From contig QKWP01000028.1 of assembly GCA_003550325.1 (NCBI GenBank), positions 523,447 to 587,446 of the forward strand: DNA of 64,000 bases, read 5' to 3'. Below the pieces are notes generated by a model. That model saw only the letters and a list, made by a program, of their open reading frames with translations, searched no databases and was not told the DNA's origin. Of the stretch, positions 46,703-56,645 are shown piece after piece (position 1 is the first letter of the stretch; each line of letters starts with the position of its first letter). Source of the DNA: Gigaspora rosea. Lineage: Eukaryota > Glomeromycota > Glomeromycetes > Diversisporales > Gigasporaceae. Made by a program: the position numbers and the translations under genes.

Positions 46703-46952
46703 TGTTTTATATTAACAGAAAAAATATAATGTGGCTAAATTTTTTATTATACGTACAAACCAGTAATGTGTGGCACTTGTGTTTGTGTCTTGTCTCACAT
46801 GCATAAACCTTAGGTCGAATGCCTACATTTTTGTCAATTTATTGGTATAAACTTTAATACGTACGTACGTATATATAATTATACTTATATATGATTTACT
46901 AATAAAAAATATTAATATCACGTTGGCGTCAACTTCGGGGACGTGATCTGCA

Positions 46953-47945
46953 CTAGTTAAAATGCTTTATAATACTATAAATTTGTGTAGTATTAAGCTT
47001 TGAAATATAATCAGCACTATATGTTCGAATTCGCTCGATTTTTTCAATCCCTATCCCCTTAACTATTGTTTTGGTATCATGGTCATAACTTTCTCCGAAC
47101 AACTTATAGATATTTCTTGTCTTTGCTGTTTTTTTACACAAACTTTCTCTTGTAAAGCCCGGAAGATTGGTTGCAATTTCACCATATACTAACCCTCTAG
47201 CTTGTTGATCATTGAATCTACTATTATCACTTTTAATTTCTTTGACTCTTTCTTAGAATTTTTCAGCAAAGAGATACCAGCATCTTATTTCTTCTTGGTA
47301 GGCACGAGTTACACGTTTTTCTGCCCGGCTTGCATTATAGTATAATTGGAGTAAAGTTTTTGGCTTCGATTCCTTGCTCTTATTTTCTCTATCATTATCA
47401 TCAATCGGGTCACTTGGCATAGATAGTTCTTTTATTAAACCTTGCACTTTTTCAGATTCCATGGATTTTGTTTCACTTCGGGGGATAGCTCTACCGCCGT
47501 CTACAGATAATTTACTTACCGCTCCTGTTAGATTAGAGGTTTCTTCATTTTCACCTTCCACTGCCTCTGTCATATCTACGTCCTGAACTTCAGCTGATGC
47601 CGGTCCTTCATTATCTACGAAACAAATGGGGCAAGTTTTTTGCTTATCTCTGTTACTTTTTTCAAGACAGTCATGATGGAGTATATGACCACACACGAGC
47701 GTAGTAAATGCTTTGGGCGGATTTAACAAAATTTCTTCATTACACTCATGACAATTCTCTAGCTCCGGTATTGTGATATCGCTTGCGAGAGAATTTGGAT
47801 GCCCTTTTAGGATATTTATTCCTAAAGCTTTTAATAACTCCACTCGTTTGGGGTATTTTTTGGTAAGTTCTCCTTCGCTAAGTGGTTCGTTACCAATAGT
47901 ATAGGTTACGATGAGTTGGTTAATGATGAAAATTTTTCTTATCAT
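46953..47945 (-). pseudogene. RING-finger protein with helical C-terminal domain, one in-frame TAA
   Basis: 331 codons in one frame, TAA at 47,253-47,255. RING residues are C65-x2-C68, C85-x-H87-x2-H90-x2-C93 and C105-x2-C108 (CHECNEEI, VCGHILHHDC, TCPIC), the normal spacing of a RING-H2 domain, so ubiquitin-ligase activity is likely. An acidic linker (VQDVDMTEAVEGENEE) follows. Past the stop, the frame continues with AKTRNIYKLFGESYD and YSADYISKLNTTQI, a C-terminal module I associate with Rhizophagus proteins. The short form (230 aa) may still be made. Its 5' part is duplicated in the assembly at 47,993-48,670. Confidence 0.7.
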
Positions 47946-48670
47946 TTCATACTTACCTGACTATATATTATTTTTTTACTACCCAGAATTANCGTTTTTC
48001 TGCCCGGCTTGCATTATAGTATAATTGGAGTAAAGTTTTTGGCTTCGATTCCTTGCTCTTATTTTCTCTATCATTATCATCAATCGGGTCACTTGGCATA
48101 GATAGTTCTTTTATTAAACCTTGCACTTTTTCAGATTCCATGGATTTTGTTTCACTTCGGGGGATAGCTCTACCGCCGTCTACAGATAATTTACTTACCG
48201 CTCCTGTTAGATTAGAGGTTTCTTCATTTTCACCTTCCACTGCCTCTGTCATATCTACGTCCTGAACTTCAGCTGATGCCGGTCCTTCATTATCTACGAA
48301 ACAAATGGGGCAAGTTTTTTGCTTATCTCTGTTACTTTTTTCAAGACAGTCATGATGGAGTATATGACCACACACGAGCGTAGTAAATGCTTTGGGCGGA
48401 TTTAACAAAATTTCTTCATTACACTCATGACAATTCTCTAGCTCCGGTATTGTGATATCGCTTGCGAGAGAATTTGGATGCCCTTTTAGGATATTTATTC
48501 CTAAAGCTTTTAATAACTCCACTCGTTTGGGGTATTTTTTGGTAAGTTCTCCTTCGCTAAGTGGTTCGTTACCAATAGTATAGGTTACGATGAGTTGGTT
48601 AATGATGAAAATTTTTCTTATCATTTCATACTTACCTGACTATATATTATTTTTTTACTACCCAGAATTA
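47314..48670. repeat. 678-bp exact-looking tandem copy around a single N (probable assembly error)
   Basis: 47,314-47,991 and 47,993-48,670 read the same from CGTTTTTCTGCCC to CCCAGAATTA, with one undetermined base (47,992) between. The two translations are identical over 211 codons. This is what overlapping contig ends left unmerged look like. The truncated second RING frame (48,624-47,993) should not be counted as another gene. Confidence 0.85.
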
Positions 48671-49035
48671 TTTGATAGCTAAAAAATAAACGGATATAAT
48701 ATCTAAATCAATACATTTACACGAACTTTAACCAGATAAGTCTTTGAAATTTATTATTCATTTATTCTGTTTTATAATATATTTCCGTATTGACAAACCA
48801 ATTTGCAGATTTTATGAAATCTCATTTCGGATTTGGCGATCCGTTCATTCACGAATTATTTAGTATGAGAGGATCGCTTGATCTTCACTGGCAATTGTGA
48901 ATAGCGAAGCTAGTGTCTAGGGTGAAGCCCATTGCTTTGCAGGCCCGAAGGGGCGACCCTAAAGGGTCATAAAGACACATAAAAAATTTAGCCTTCATCT
49001 GGGTCTGGGTCGAGCTCTGAATCATCTAATGATGA
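48671..49035. other. Spacer between RING gene and recombinase
   Basis: Contains the true promoter side of the RING gene. It also has a GC-rich stretch (48,860-48,965) with the hairpin GGGGCGACCCTAAAGGGTC, similar to a motif GAGACGCCCCTAAAGGGCCC in the TIR (29,808). Confidence 0.4.
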
Positions 49036-50157
49036 TTAATCTTTATCATAGATTCGGAATGGTCTTGCTTGATCGGCACTAACTCCATGGGGCCTGTAGT
49101 TTACCACGACATAGTTTTGCACAGGAGAAGTATAGTTGTCAGATGAGTGACGTAAACACTCTCCAGCAATTGTATAAGTGTGGGCCATATTCTTACGCTT
49201 TATGCGCTACTACACCATAAACAGCACCTATTTTACGTAAATGTTTAGGAATTAAATCATAGTCTTTTAAGAATCTATTAAACCATTTACATCCAGGTTT
49301 ACCTGGGTCACCGATTCGCCCAGAGGATATTTCATGCTGGATCCAGGTGAGTAATTTTTTGGCCCGTTCTTTGTTTTTCTCCAATGATCTAAATTTCTAG
49401 GGATATCTGGCTGACCTCGATTCTTTGCATAACCTGTCACTCCAGCATCTGTAATATGTAAAGATGTAAGTTCAGAAGGGCGTATACAAAGCATTATCAT
49501 AACATCTGCAAGAGCTTGTAAATCGGGCGGGGTAGAAATATCATACTTATCTAATCTCTCTTTAACCGACTCTAATGTGAAATGATCTGGATAATCGATT
49601 TTCTCAAAAGCTTCAACATATTTTCGTCGATTTTTCTGGATCTCATTGGCCTCTTTTGTAATATCAGGAAATTTCGTAGCTTTGATTATTTCAAATGAAG
49701 CACCAAGGTTTCTTAATTCTCTTCGAAGCCGGGAAAGACGTGATGAACCAGCATTAGCATTTGGAGCTGATAGAGTTAGGGTATAAGCTTCAGCCCTTAC
49801 ATCCTTAACACTAAGTTTGCCTCGTAAAATACGTTGAGCTAATTCTCCTATAGTTTATTCTGAATTTTGTGGAGTTGGATCGGGAATTTGGTAAGTATCA
49901 GAAGTTGCAATATTTAATGTAGAGGAGGGTACTTCATGCTTGACTTTTGTTTTACCACTTCTCTGGTTGGGTATCAATATACTCACCTGCTCACTGCTAA
50001 ATTTAAAACCATCTCGAAGGCGTCTTCGTGCCTGATTCCGCTTTCTATCATCAGTAAGATTCTCGAGAAACTCTGAGGTATATTGACCAAGTTCTGATAT
50101 ATCCATCTTTGAGGTGAGTTTATATTTCTCAACGATTTTTGTTGTAATAGCTGACAT
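49036..50157 (-). pseudogene. Crypton-like tyrosine recombinase, broken
   Basis: Would catalyse site-specific DNA exchange. Start ATG 50,157; N-terminal SAM-like helical part (ISELGQYTSEFLENL, RRRLRDGFKF); the catalytic part includes MLCIRPSELTSLHI (catalytic Arg box), TGYAKNRGQPD (beta-hairpin Lys region), then HLRKIGAVYGVV, CLRHSSDNY and YVVVNY (candidate His/Arg and Tyr end). TAA at 49,855-49,857 in frame, a 1-base loss in a T run near 49,395, and another frameshift near 49,195 break it. No intact active recombinase can come from this copy. Confidence 0.75.
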
Positions 50158-50412
50158 TGTTAGATTTTATAGTAGATCAAGTAGTTTATGAGCAATTTTT
50201 TAGGTTATATACACTATAAAAATATTTTTTTAAATCGAAATTAATTACGCTTTTTCTGAGCATGGGAGGAAAAAGAGAGTATATGACTACGTATGGAGTA
50301 ACTGGGACGTTAATTTGAAATTTACTATTACATAGGATATAACGAAAAAATTTTATAGCTCTAGAGATAGAGGTCCAGGTTATATTAAGGTTTATTATTC
50401 ATTTTTCTATGC

Positions 50413-50649
50413 CTATCCAAATAAATTCTGGCACGATTCAACAGTTATAAGATATTTGTGATATATGTCCGGTCTGTTTTGTAATATTTCGGGTGGTGGT
50501 ATTACTGCCGGCTTCCATATATTAAATAAGAAGGCTGTGTGATCGGAACAACCATAATTGATATGTTCAGATATTTCTGAGTAATTCGATAAATCACTAA
50601 CATGTTTATATCCATTGCGGATTAATTTACGAAATGTTGGTTGGTCCAT
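50413..50649 (-). CDS. Unknown 78-aa protein
   Basis: MDQPTFRKLIRNGYKHVSD followed by a Tyr-rich C-terminus (PDIYHKYLITVES). No recognisable domain. Lies between recombinase and the 170-aa unknown on the same strand; intergenic gaps are about 250-310 bp. Coding status is supported only by context and amino-acid composition. Confidence 0.35.
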   Translation of the reverse strand: MDQPTFRKLIRNGYKHVSDLSNYSEISEHINYGCSDHTAFLFNIWKPAVIPPPEILQNRPDIYHKYLITVESCQNLFG

Positions 50650-50960
50650 TCAAATTTATCATCCGGTCAGTTAATAGGTTAAGTACTTTTTCTGGAGTTT
50701 CTAATTCTTGATCGCTCATTTTGTTTACGGTATATATAGAGCATGAGAACATATTGTTTTTGTAATATTTTTATTGAAAATTTTTATATTGTCTAGTTTG
50801 AAGAGGCAAAAAAAGCCCCCCTCCATTAGATGTTTCTACCTATAAAACCTTTTTATTCTCACCTTATCATAATGATCAAACTGAGTTGTAATAGATACTG
50901 AGTGTCCTGCTTCGCAGACTTACCATAGCAATCCATTTTCCTGGAGTATGGTTTTATTTT

Positions 50961-51473
50961 TTATCCATTCTTCATCAGTGTCAAGCCATATGCATTCGCC
51001 TGCATCTTCAAGTCTATGCGTAAAATTTCTTCTCCTATCAATCTTTCCCGATGCATCATTTCCATAAAATCGTGGGGATCATTACCTTGTTCTATATTAA
51101 AGAGACAGGTATTTGCATCAACATCTATCCTTGTAAGATAATCTATTGAATCAGTTTTGTCTTTATCTGTAATGGTCACGAACTTATCGGGATCCTCATT
51201 ATGATTTATAGCCCATTGCCTGAGACGTTTTTCCCGCTCTTCTCGAGGTATATATCCAGGTAGATATGTTTTCGATTGGGTGCTGGCTTCTTCATTATTG
51301 GTCTCGGGCTCACCATTCACCGATTCAATGATCTTGGAAGAAGGTTCTGATTTATCGTCCATGGGTTCTACGTATTCGATCTCGGGAGTCATGGATATAT
51401 CAGTAGTCTTGGGTGACGAAGCAACTGAATATTCCGATTGACCTGTTATATAATCGAAGAGATCCTGGGTCAT
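50961..51473 (-). CDS. Unknown acidic protein, in frame with the primase-helicase
   Basis: 170 aa from ATG 51,473; the frame is open upstream to the primase-helicase stop at 51,564-51,566. The N-terminal 80 residues are acidic/Ser-rich and probably disordered; the C-terminal half has REEREKRLRQWAINHNEDP and a helical end. It could be an independent gene or a C-terminal extension of the primase-helicase cut off by one TAA, since no frameshift or gene gap separates them. Confidence 0.45.
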   Translation of the reverse strand: MTQDLFDYITGQSEYSVASSPKTTDISMTPEIEYVEPMDDKSEPSSKIIESVNGEPETNNEEASTQSKTYLPGYIPREEREKRLRQWAINHNEDPDKFVTITDKDKTDSIDYLTRIDVDANTCLFNIEQGNDPHDFMEMMHRERLIGEEILRIDLKMQANAYGLTLMKNG

Positions 51474-51563
51474 ATTAGTAACTGCTGGAATAGGTGCGGG
51501 TGATGAATCCTTGCCTTTTTCGATGCGATCTGTGGTTGATGTCTCAGCTATATTTTTTTCTAG

Positions 51564-54197
51564 TTAGGGGGGTTTTATTTCTGGTAAGTAGAACATAGGT
51601 ATATCTGTGGATTCGTTGGCGAGTGTCTCAGGTTGAGGTGCGTCAGAAAATTCCTCGATAACTCCTATCGATTCACGCAATTTAGCTACAATCTTGGATC
51701 GGTCAAGGATATATTGCCACTCTCTCTTTCCACCGCCAGCACGTTTATTTTCAATGTTAATATGTGTAAATTTTTTACCTAATATATTATTACTAAATGG
51801 TTTCTCACCATTAGCTTCACACCATGCCCGATATTCTTGATATATTATCGTACGACTTTGTATCTCAACTCGATCCTCAGACCATGGCGAAATACGATCA
51901 ATTATAAATCGAGTGGGGCTGGGAAGATGCTCCAGTATTGTATCTGTTTTCATTTTAGTACTGGGAATATCTTGTGGGTCCCAATTTGAAAGATCACGAT
52001 TAAGAAGATATGACATAACTATCCCTGGTGCGTCAGGATGTTCTAGTATTTTAGCCAAACGTTTGAAATATGGTATATTCCCTCTACAGCGCGCAGATAC
52101 ATCAAAACAAACTATACGAGCATCCCCTGCATCTATTTTAAGTGGGGCATCCTGGTTGCTTGTAACCATAAATGCTGAGTAATCTTTTAAATGAATAGGT
52201 TCAAGACCTTTACGTTCTATAGACACTTTTGGTTCCGTTATAAGGGATTTGAGATGACCATTGAATTTATGCCATTCTCCACTAGACATACTGGTCTCAT
52301 TCATAACTACTAACTTTTTACCTTGAATAAGACTGTTGAATTTTCCAAGAAATTTCACTAGATCGGATGTTGCATAATAGAGCTTTGGTCCTAAGACTTT
52401 ATCACCAATAAAATCAATGATAATATTTTTTCCACATTGTTGAAGAGTAGACTTTAATACACATATTGAACGAGGTTTCTTTTCCGGTTTTTGTATTAAA
52501 TATGCCCACCAGTTCCAGATATAATTGTTAAGCTTTTCATTTTCATCAGAGATTACATTTTTTACGTGCCAGAGGATAGGATCCATAATTTCTTTTTTAA
52601 TTTCTAGTGCTGGTTTAGCTGTAAATCCCAGGAAAAGATTAAAGAAATTTGTTTTTGGTGGAATTGTGTTTGGTGGGTATGGAAGAAAGTTTATTTTGTG
52701 ATAACGAATTAGACCTTTGGTAACTGCTCGATCTATTAATGACCTTAACTTTATCGATTCCCCTCCAAATTCGACTATATTAATTTCATAATTAGCAAGT
52801 TCTAGTTTAGGCACAAATTCAAAGGTAAGTCCGCCATCCTCATCTTCATCTTCAACTTTAAATATCCAAAACTTTTTTCCTCTATCGATATAAGCAATTG
52901 TTGCTTGGATAGCTTCATAAACTTTACTACGGGTATACTTTTCTCCTGATGAACACATATCTATTAAGTCACCCCATACAAAACGATTATTTGGATCTGT
53001 TATTCTAGGCTGGTTTAATTTTTCTGGAACTGCAAGACTTTCTTCTTGTTCCGAAGTTTTTTCTTTAATGGTCAACTTTATTGAAGGTTTTCTAGATCCA
53101 GCTTCCCTATTATTATTCGCACGATGACAATAGAAACTATATGATTTCTTGTTTCGAATAATATACGCATTATCGCTTGTATGTGGATCTTTATAACCAT
53201 ATTCTCGATAACATAATGGGCAAAATGCTGAAGTCACCCGTTTAAGAGGAAAAGTATCAGGAAAATTTTCACGTGGACATGAAAGTTCGTATCCTCCAAT
53301 TTCGAATTCTTCTAATAATTTTGAAATCAAATTGAGTTCAATTTCAATATCCTCAGTAGTTTCAGTACATGTGTTAGAAATTTTAGTTGCTATGTGTTCT
53401 GAGATAGATAAGAGAGAGCTATTTATAACTGGCGCCTCGTCATTAGGTGGGCGAAGCATAAAATCAAAGACATCTTTATTTTCGGGATATAATGCTCTCT
53501 TTACTCGTTCATGTTTATAAGTTTTTTTACCAGTTTTCTCACATTTTATTTCAATCGCTTTTGGAGTTCCAAGCATTCGCAAGGAGAATGAACTCTTATT
53601 TGCGATATTATCAACAATGTCTTTGCTTTGTAAGCTAACTGGGAGTTTTTTGCGGACAAGCTTAGTAAATAATGCACAAGCTGTTATATTTTTAAGTCTC
53701 ATACCGAAAGTTGAGATATGAAGTGACATTTTTTTCTCATCGCTACTGCCAGCAATAGTCAAAGTAGTTTTATCACAATCTGGATATATTTCTAGACACA
53801 CTTCTTTAAAGGCACGAGCAAGTATATCTTTCACCTCTTTACGTGTGGGTTTTGGATCGATTTTATTAAATTTTTCTTGAGGTAAATCGAAATCTATGAA
53901 TGGACGAAGTGGGTCATCGCTGTCTATATATTCATGTAGCGAATGACCCTGACGCTCTGTGAATATAGTTTCTATTCCATCTTCAGTATCTGTCCCTAGG
54001 AATTGTCTTGGTCTTACGCTGTCATCACGAATTTTATACCTATATTCAGCCACACTCTCAGCTTTGGCCCCCCGGTGGTAGAAGGCCCCGTTATTTTCTT
54101 CCTCTATCTCTGGCTCGAAATTTTGGTTATCCACGGTTGACACATTGGATGATGTGGGTACAATGGGTGTATTATGTTCAGGTTGGGTACTCATCAT
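51564..54197 (-). CDS. D5-like primase-helicase (AEP primase plus SF3 helicase)
   Basis: 877 aa, uninterrupted. Residues 1-46 are shared with the polymerase because they are encoded in the TIR. AEP primase signature: FIDFDLPQE (D102, D104) and SLHISTFG (H160). A Cys/His patch follows (FCPLCYREYG ... YCHRANNN), zinc-ribbon-like. SF3 helicase of the D5/DUF5906 type: Walker A in STLQQCGKNI (one Gly of the usual pattern is missing), Walker B in KLVVMNETS, sensor 1 in MVTSNQDAPLKI and the GDARIVCFDVS end. It would prime synthesis and open the helix for the polymerase. Divergently transcribed from the right zinc-protein gene over 74 bp. Confidence 0.92.
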   Translation of the reverse strand: MMSTQPEHNTPIVPTSSNVSTVDNQNFEPEIEEENNGAFYHRGAKAESVAEYRYKIRDDSVRPRQFLGTDTEDGIETIFTERQGHSLHEYIDSDDPLRPFIDFDLPQEKFNKIDPKPTRKEVKDILARAFKEVCLEIYPDCDKTTLTIAGSSDEKKMSLHISTFGMRLKNITACALFTKLVRKKLPVSLQSKDIVDNIANKSSFSLRMLGTPKAIEIKCEKTGKKTYKHERVKRALYPENKDVFDFMLRPPNDEAPVINSSLLSISEHIATKISNTCTETTEDIEIELNLISKLLEEFEIGGYELSCPRENFPDTFPLKRVTSAFCPLCYREYGYKDPHTSDNAYIIRNKKSYSFYCHRANNNREAGSRKPSIKLTIKEKTSEQEESLAVPEKLNQPRITDPNNRFVWGDLIDMCSSGEKYTRSKVYEAIQATIAYIDRGKKFWIFKVEDEDEDGGLTFEFVPKLELANYEINIVEFGGESIKLRSLIDRAVTKGLIRYHKINFLPYPPNTIPPKTNFFNLFLGFTAKPALEIKKEIMDPILWHVKNVISDENEKLNNYIWNWWAYLIQKPEKKPRSICVLKSTLQQCGKNIIIDFIGDKVLGPKLYYATSDLVKFLGKFNSLIQGKKLVVMNETSMSSGEWHKFNGHLKSLITEPKVSIERKGLEPIHLKDYSAFMVTSNQDAPLKIDAGDARIVCFDVSARCRGNIPYFKRLAKILEHPDAPGIVMSYLLNRDLSNWDPQDIPSTKMKTDTILEHLPSPTRFIIDRISPWSEDRVEIQSRTIIYQEYRAWCEANGEKPFSNNILGKKFTHINIENKRAGGGKREWQYILDRSKIVAKLRESIGVIEEFSDAPQPETLANESTDIPMFYLPEIKPP

Positions 54198-54271
54198 AAC
54201 TTATGTTGTTTTGAAACTATAATAGTGGTTAGATAAAAGTTCAAATAAAAATTAATTATTTTAGGTAATTA

Positions 54272-54607
54272 GTGTTAAACAATATAATATACATGCTACT
54301 TAAAAATCGTATTAGTAAAACTTTAGATATGGGATCGAGAAAGAAAACAGTGGGATTTTACCGTTGTCCTTATATCCTTAGAAATGGGAAGGTATGTAAT
54401 CGGGGTTGCTATCGACCTGAGGGGTGTACAGTTCATTGGGATTCGCCTATAAAAGTTCCTTGTAAAGAACCTGGCTGTAGTGAGTTAACTCGTTCTGATT
54501 ATGGTGCGTGTAGAACTCATGCTGGTAAGTATCGATCTCAAGATCATTATCAGCGGAAGAAGCTGGAGAAGATGGCACGAGATACATCTGAGGTAAAAGA
54601 GTCTTAG
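54272..54607 (+). CDS. Small two-module zinc-binding protein, right TIR copy
   Basis: 111 aa, the mate of the left-TIR gene, reading toward the right end. All nine Cys/His ligands are kept. Differences: Lys for Asn at 24 and Arg for Leu at 44, the latter inside the first zinc cluster. Having two copies transcribed outward from the same promoters as the replication genes suggests a role tied to replication or to the element's ends. Confidence 0.7.
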   Translation: MLNNIIYMLLKNRISKTLDMGSRKKTVGFYRCPYILRNGKVCNRGCYRPEGCTVHWDSPIKVPCKEPGCSELTRSDYGACRTHAGKYRSQDHYQRKKLEKMARDTSEVKES

Positions 54608-55799
54608 TAATTTATGTGCAATATATACCTACTGATTAGAGGTCATGTCCAAGTTTTTTTTCTTGGACGAATTTTTTCTTGGACGAATTTCTTGGACGAA
54701 AAAAGATAGCTAGTTAATATTTTTTCGTCGAAAGAAAAGGTTTTAGACTAGTCGTCCAGGTTGTCCAAGTTGTCAAGGTAAATTTCGAGATTTCTTTACT
54801 CTTACATTTTTATCTATGTGTATAGAGCATATGCATAGATATATATAGCGTATGTCATATATGTACCAAAGCTATATACTATATATAGTGTATACCATAG
54901 GAAAGAGTTTGATATTTTTCCTAGAATTTTATTTTTTACCTGGACAACTTAGACGAAAATAGAACAAGTATAGAAGAACAAGTTAAAACAAAAATAAACC
55001 TTTTTCTCTCATAACATTATCCGTCCAAGTTAACTTTTTTTTACTAGGACGAAACCTGGACGATTTTTTTTTCTAGGACGCGAGCAGATCCATTTTAACC
55101 GCATTCTAGGATAGCAATCATGGGATATAACTCATAGTCGGATAGGTAGGTAAACATATATCTTGCTACTAGTGACAACTTGTGACAACTTGTGACAAAA
55201 ATCCAGCAATCAAAATCGGCATACATATTTGGTAGCATTAATCGGGCCCTTTAGGGGCGTCTCTTCGAGACATAGCATATATATAGCATAACCAAATAGC
55301 ATGTATATAGCATAACCAGAAATCGTGTATATAACATAACCAGATAGCATACCCGATAGCATAACCAGATAGCGTATATATAGCACACCGATAGCAATTA
55401 GATAGCATTAATTGACGACAGTGTCGCATTTCTGTCGTTATGACACATGATGACAAATTCGTAAACCATTTGTCACTCGAATGACGACGAACTCGTAAAC
55501 CAATCGTCACTCAAATGATGATGCATATATGTCGCCGTTGTCATTTGTCATTGATCACTAATATCTTTGACGACGCAAGCGTGAATCAGTCGTCACTCAA
55601 ATGAGAGAGCAAATACTAATATATCTCTGATGACGCAAGCACGAATCATTCGTCACTCGAATGGCGACGCAAGCGTGAATCGTTCGTCACTCTCATGATG
55701 GAGTGAATACTAACATATCTCTGACGACGCAAGCGCGAATCAGTCATCACTGGAATGACGACAGACATATGATCCCGTCGTCAGACATAACCTAGATTA

Positions 55800-55831
55800 A
55801 GTGGAAATAACATAATTATGTTATTTCCACT
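55800..55831. repeat. 32-bp perfect terminal palindrome, right end
   Basis: Arms AGTGGAAATAACATAA and TTATGTTATTTCCACT are exact complements with no spacer. The very end of the element can therefore fold back completely. Directly followed by the AGGCT target duplication. Confidence 0.9.
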
Positions 55832-55836
55832 AGGCT
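55832..55836. other. 5-bp target site duplication, right copy
   Basis: AGGCT, identical to 29,234-29,238. Confidence 0.85.
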
Positions 55837-56191
55837 TTCAATATGCCTTAATTTTGGTTGAACATTTTTATGTAAGTCTTCTTTCTATAAATAGGGCCCA
55901 CAACTCACTTTATCCCATCCTAACCATTCTTGTTCTATTGTTAGATCTGGTATTCAACTTGTCAATCAATATATAAGGTCGCTAGGATTACAGGACAAAA
56001 GCAATCGGGTTGCCGATTGGGCTTGACGTAATTTCTGATCTGGTTTGAGGACGATTCCACGTGTTGGCAGAGTATGGCAAAAATTAATTTAGTGGTATAG
56101 TTAATTGTACTGTATGATACATAAGGTAATTAATAGTTTTTTTTTATAGGTTTATTTTCTTAGGGCCTTTTGACAATATAAGGCTATTCCT
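55837..56191. other. Right flank of the element, possible LTR remnant
   Basis: Holds CTATAAATAGGGCCC (55,888) followed by a pyrimidine-rich stretch, like an LTR core promoter. Similar spaced words occur left of the element near 29,165. No gene. Confidence 0.4.
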
Positions 56192-56645
56192 TTAGTTGCA
56201 GTGGTACTTGACGATGGTCACATGGCACAATTTCGGAATTTTGATATCACAGGATTTAAACCAGACAAAGTCATAGGGTCGATTGTTGGCCAAAATTGGT
56301 TCTCGTGGTCTTGATTTTGGTGGCTTTGCTGTTCCAATATCGTCACGAGGATCAAACAGTTGAATTACCGGCTTTGATTCTCTTCTTTTTTTTTTTACTA
56401 ATATATAATAATTACATGATTTTTCTAAAACAGGATGCCCGGCAGGCACCTCTAACAGGATCAAATTGAAGAGGTGATCGATTTAATGGTAAGTGTCGAA
56501 GATTCTTTTTTCTACTAATTTTATTTTTGTTCCGGGCATTATTAAACGTTTTTAACCAAATCTTATTTCTCTCCTTTTTAGGTTTCGTTTTAAACATGAA
56601 GGCTCTACTTTTAAGGTCACGCAAAGTTAATTCTTCGGGTTGCAT
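56192..56645 (-). pseudogene. Unrecognised coding-like fragment in two frames
   Basis: The upstream frame (56,645-56,412) begins MQPEELTLRDLKSRAFM and is Lys/Asn/Arg-rich. The downstream frame (56,464-56,192) contains LFDPRDDIGTAKPPKSRPRE and ends KYHCN. They overlap in different frames near 56,412-56,464, as after a small indel, or they may be exons whose junction I cannot place. No family recognised. Confidence 0.25.

Larger units (their letters stand above)
29239..55831. mobile_element. 26.6-kb virus-like DNA transposon with 1.77-kb TIRs (Maverick/Polinton-like)
   Basis: Bounded by a 5-bp duplication and AGT...ACT ends, which recalls the AG...CT termini and 5-6 bp duplications of Maverick/Polinton elements. 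Gene order from the left: zinc protein (-), family B polymerase (+), coiled-coil membrane protein (-), HTH protein (+), retropepsin and Gag (-), integrase-nuclease (+), packaging ATPase (+), C2HC protein (-), spliced repeat protein (+), Cys-rich protein (-), RING protein (-), tyrosine recombinase (-), two unknowns (-), primase-helicase (-), zinc protein (+). It departs from classical Polintons in having a primase-helicase, a polymerase that does not look protein-primed, a tyrosine recombinase as well as a DDE integrase, and Gag plus retropepsin in place of a recognised jelly-roll capsid. Several genes are interrupted, so this copy is probably dead. Confidence 0.93.
54060..55831 (-). repeat. 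Right terminal inverted repeat, 1,772 bp
   Basis: Inverse partner of 29,239-31,010 with the same content: start of an inward gene, divergent promoter, zinc-protein gene, CGTCC(A/T)AG cluster, TGCTATCTGG repeats, TGACGA/TCGTCA subterminal repeats and terminal palindrome. Visible differences from the left copy are single bases, with no net length change. Confidence 0.95.

Noticed and set aside
47993..48624. Second RING gene
   Set aside because: Identical to the first over its whole visible length and adjoining an N; treated as an assembly duplicate.
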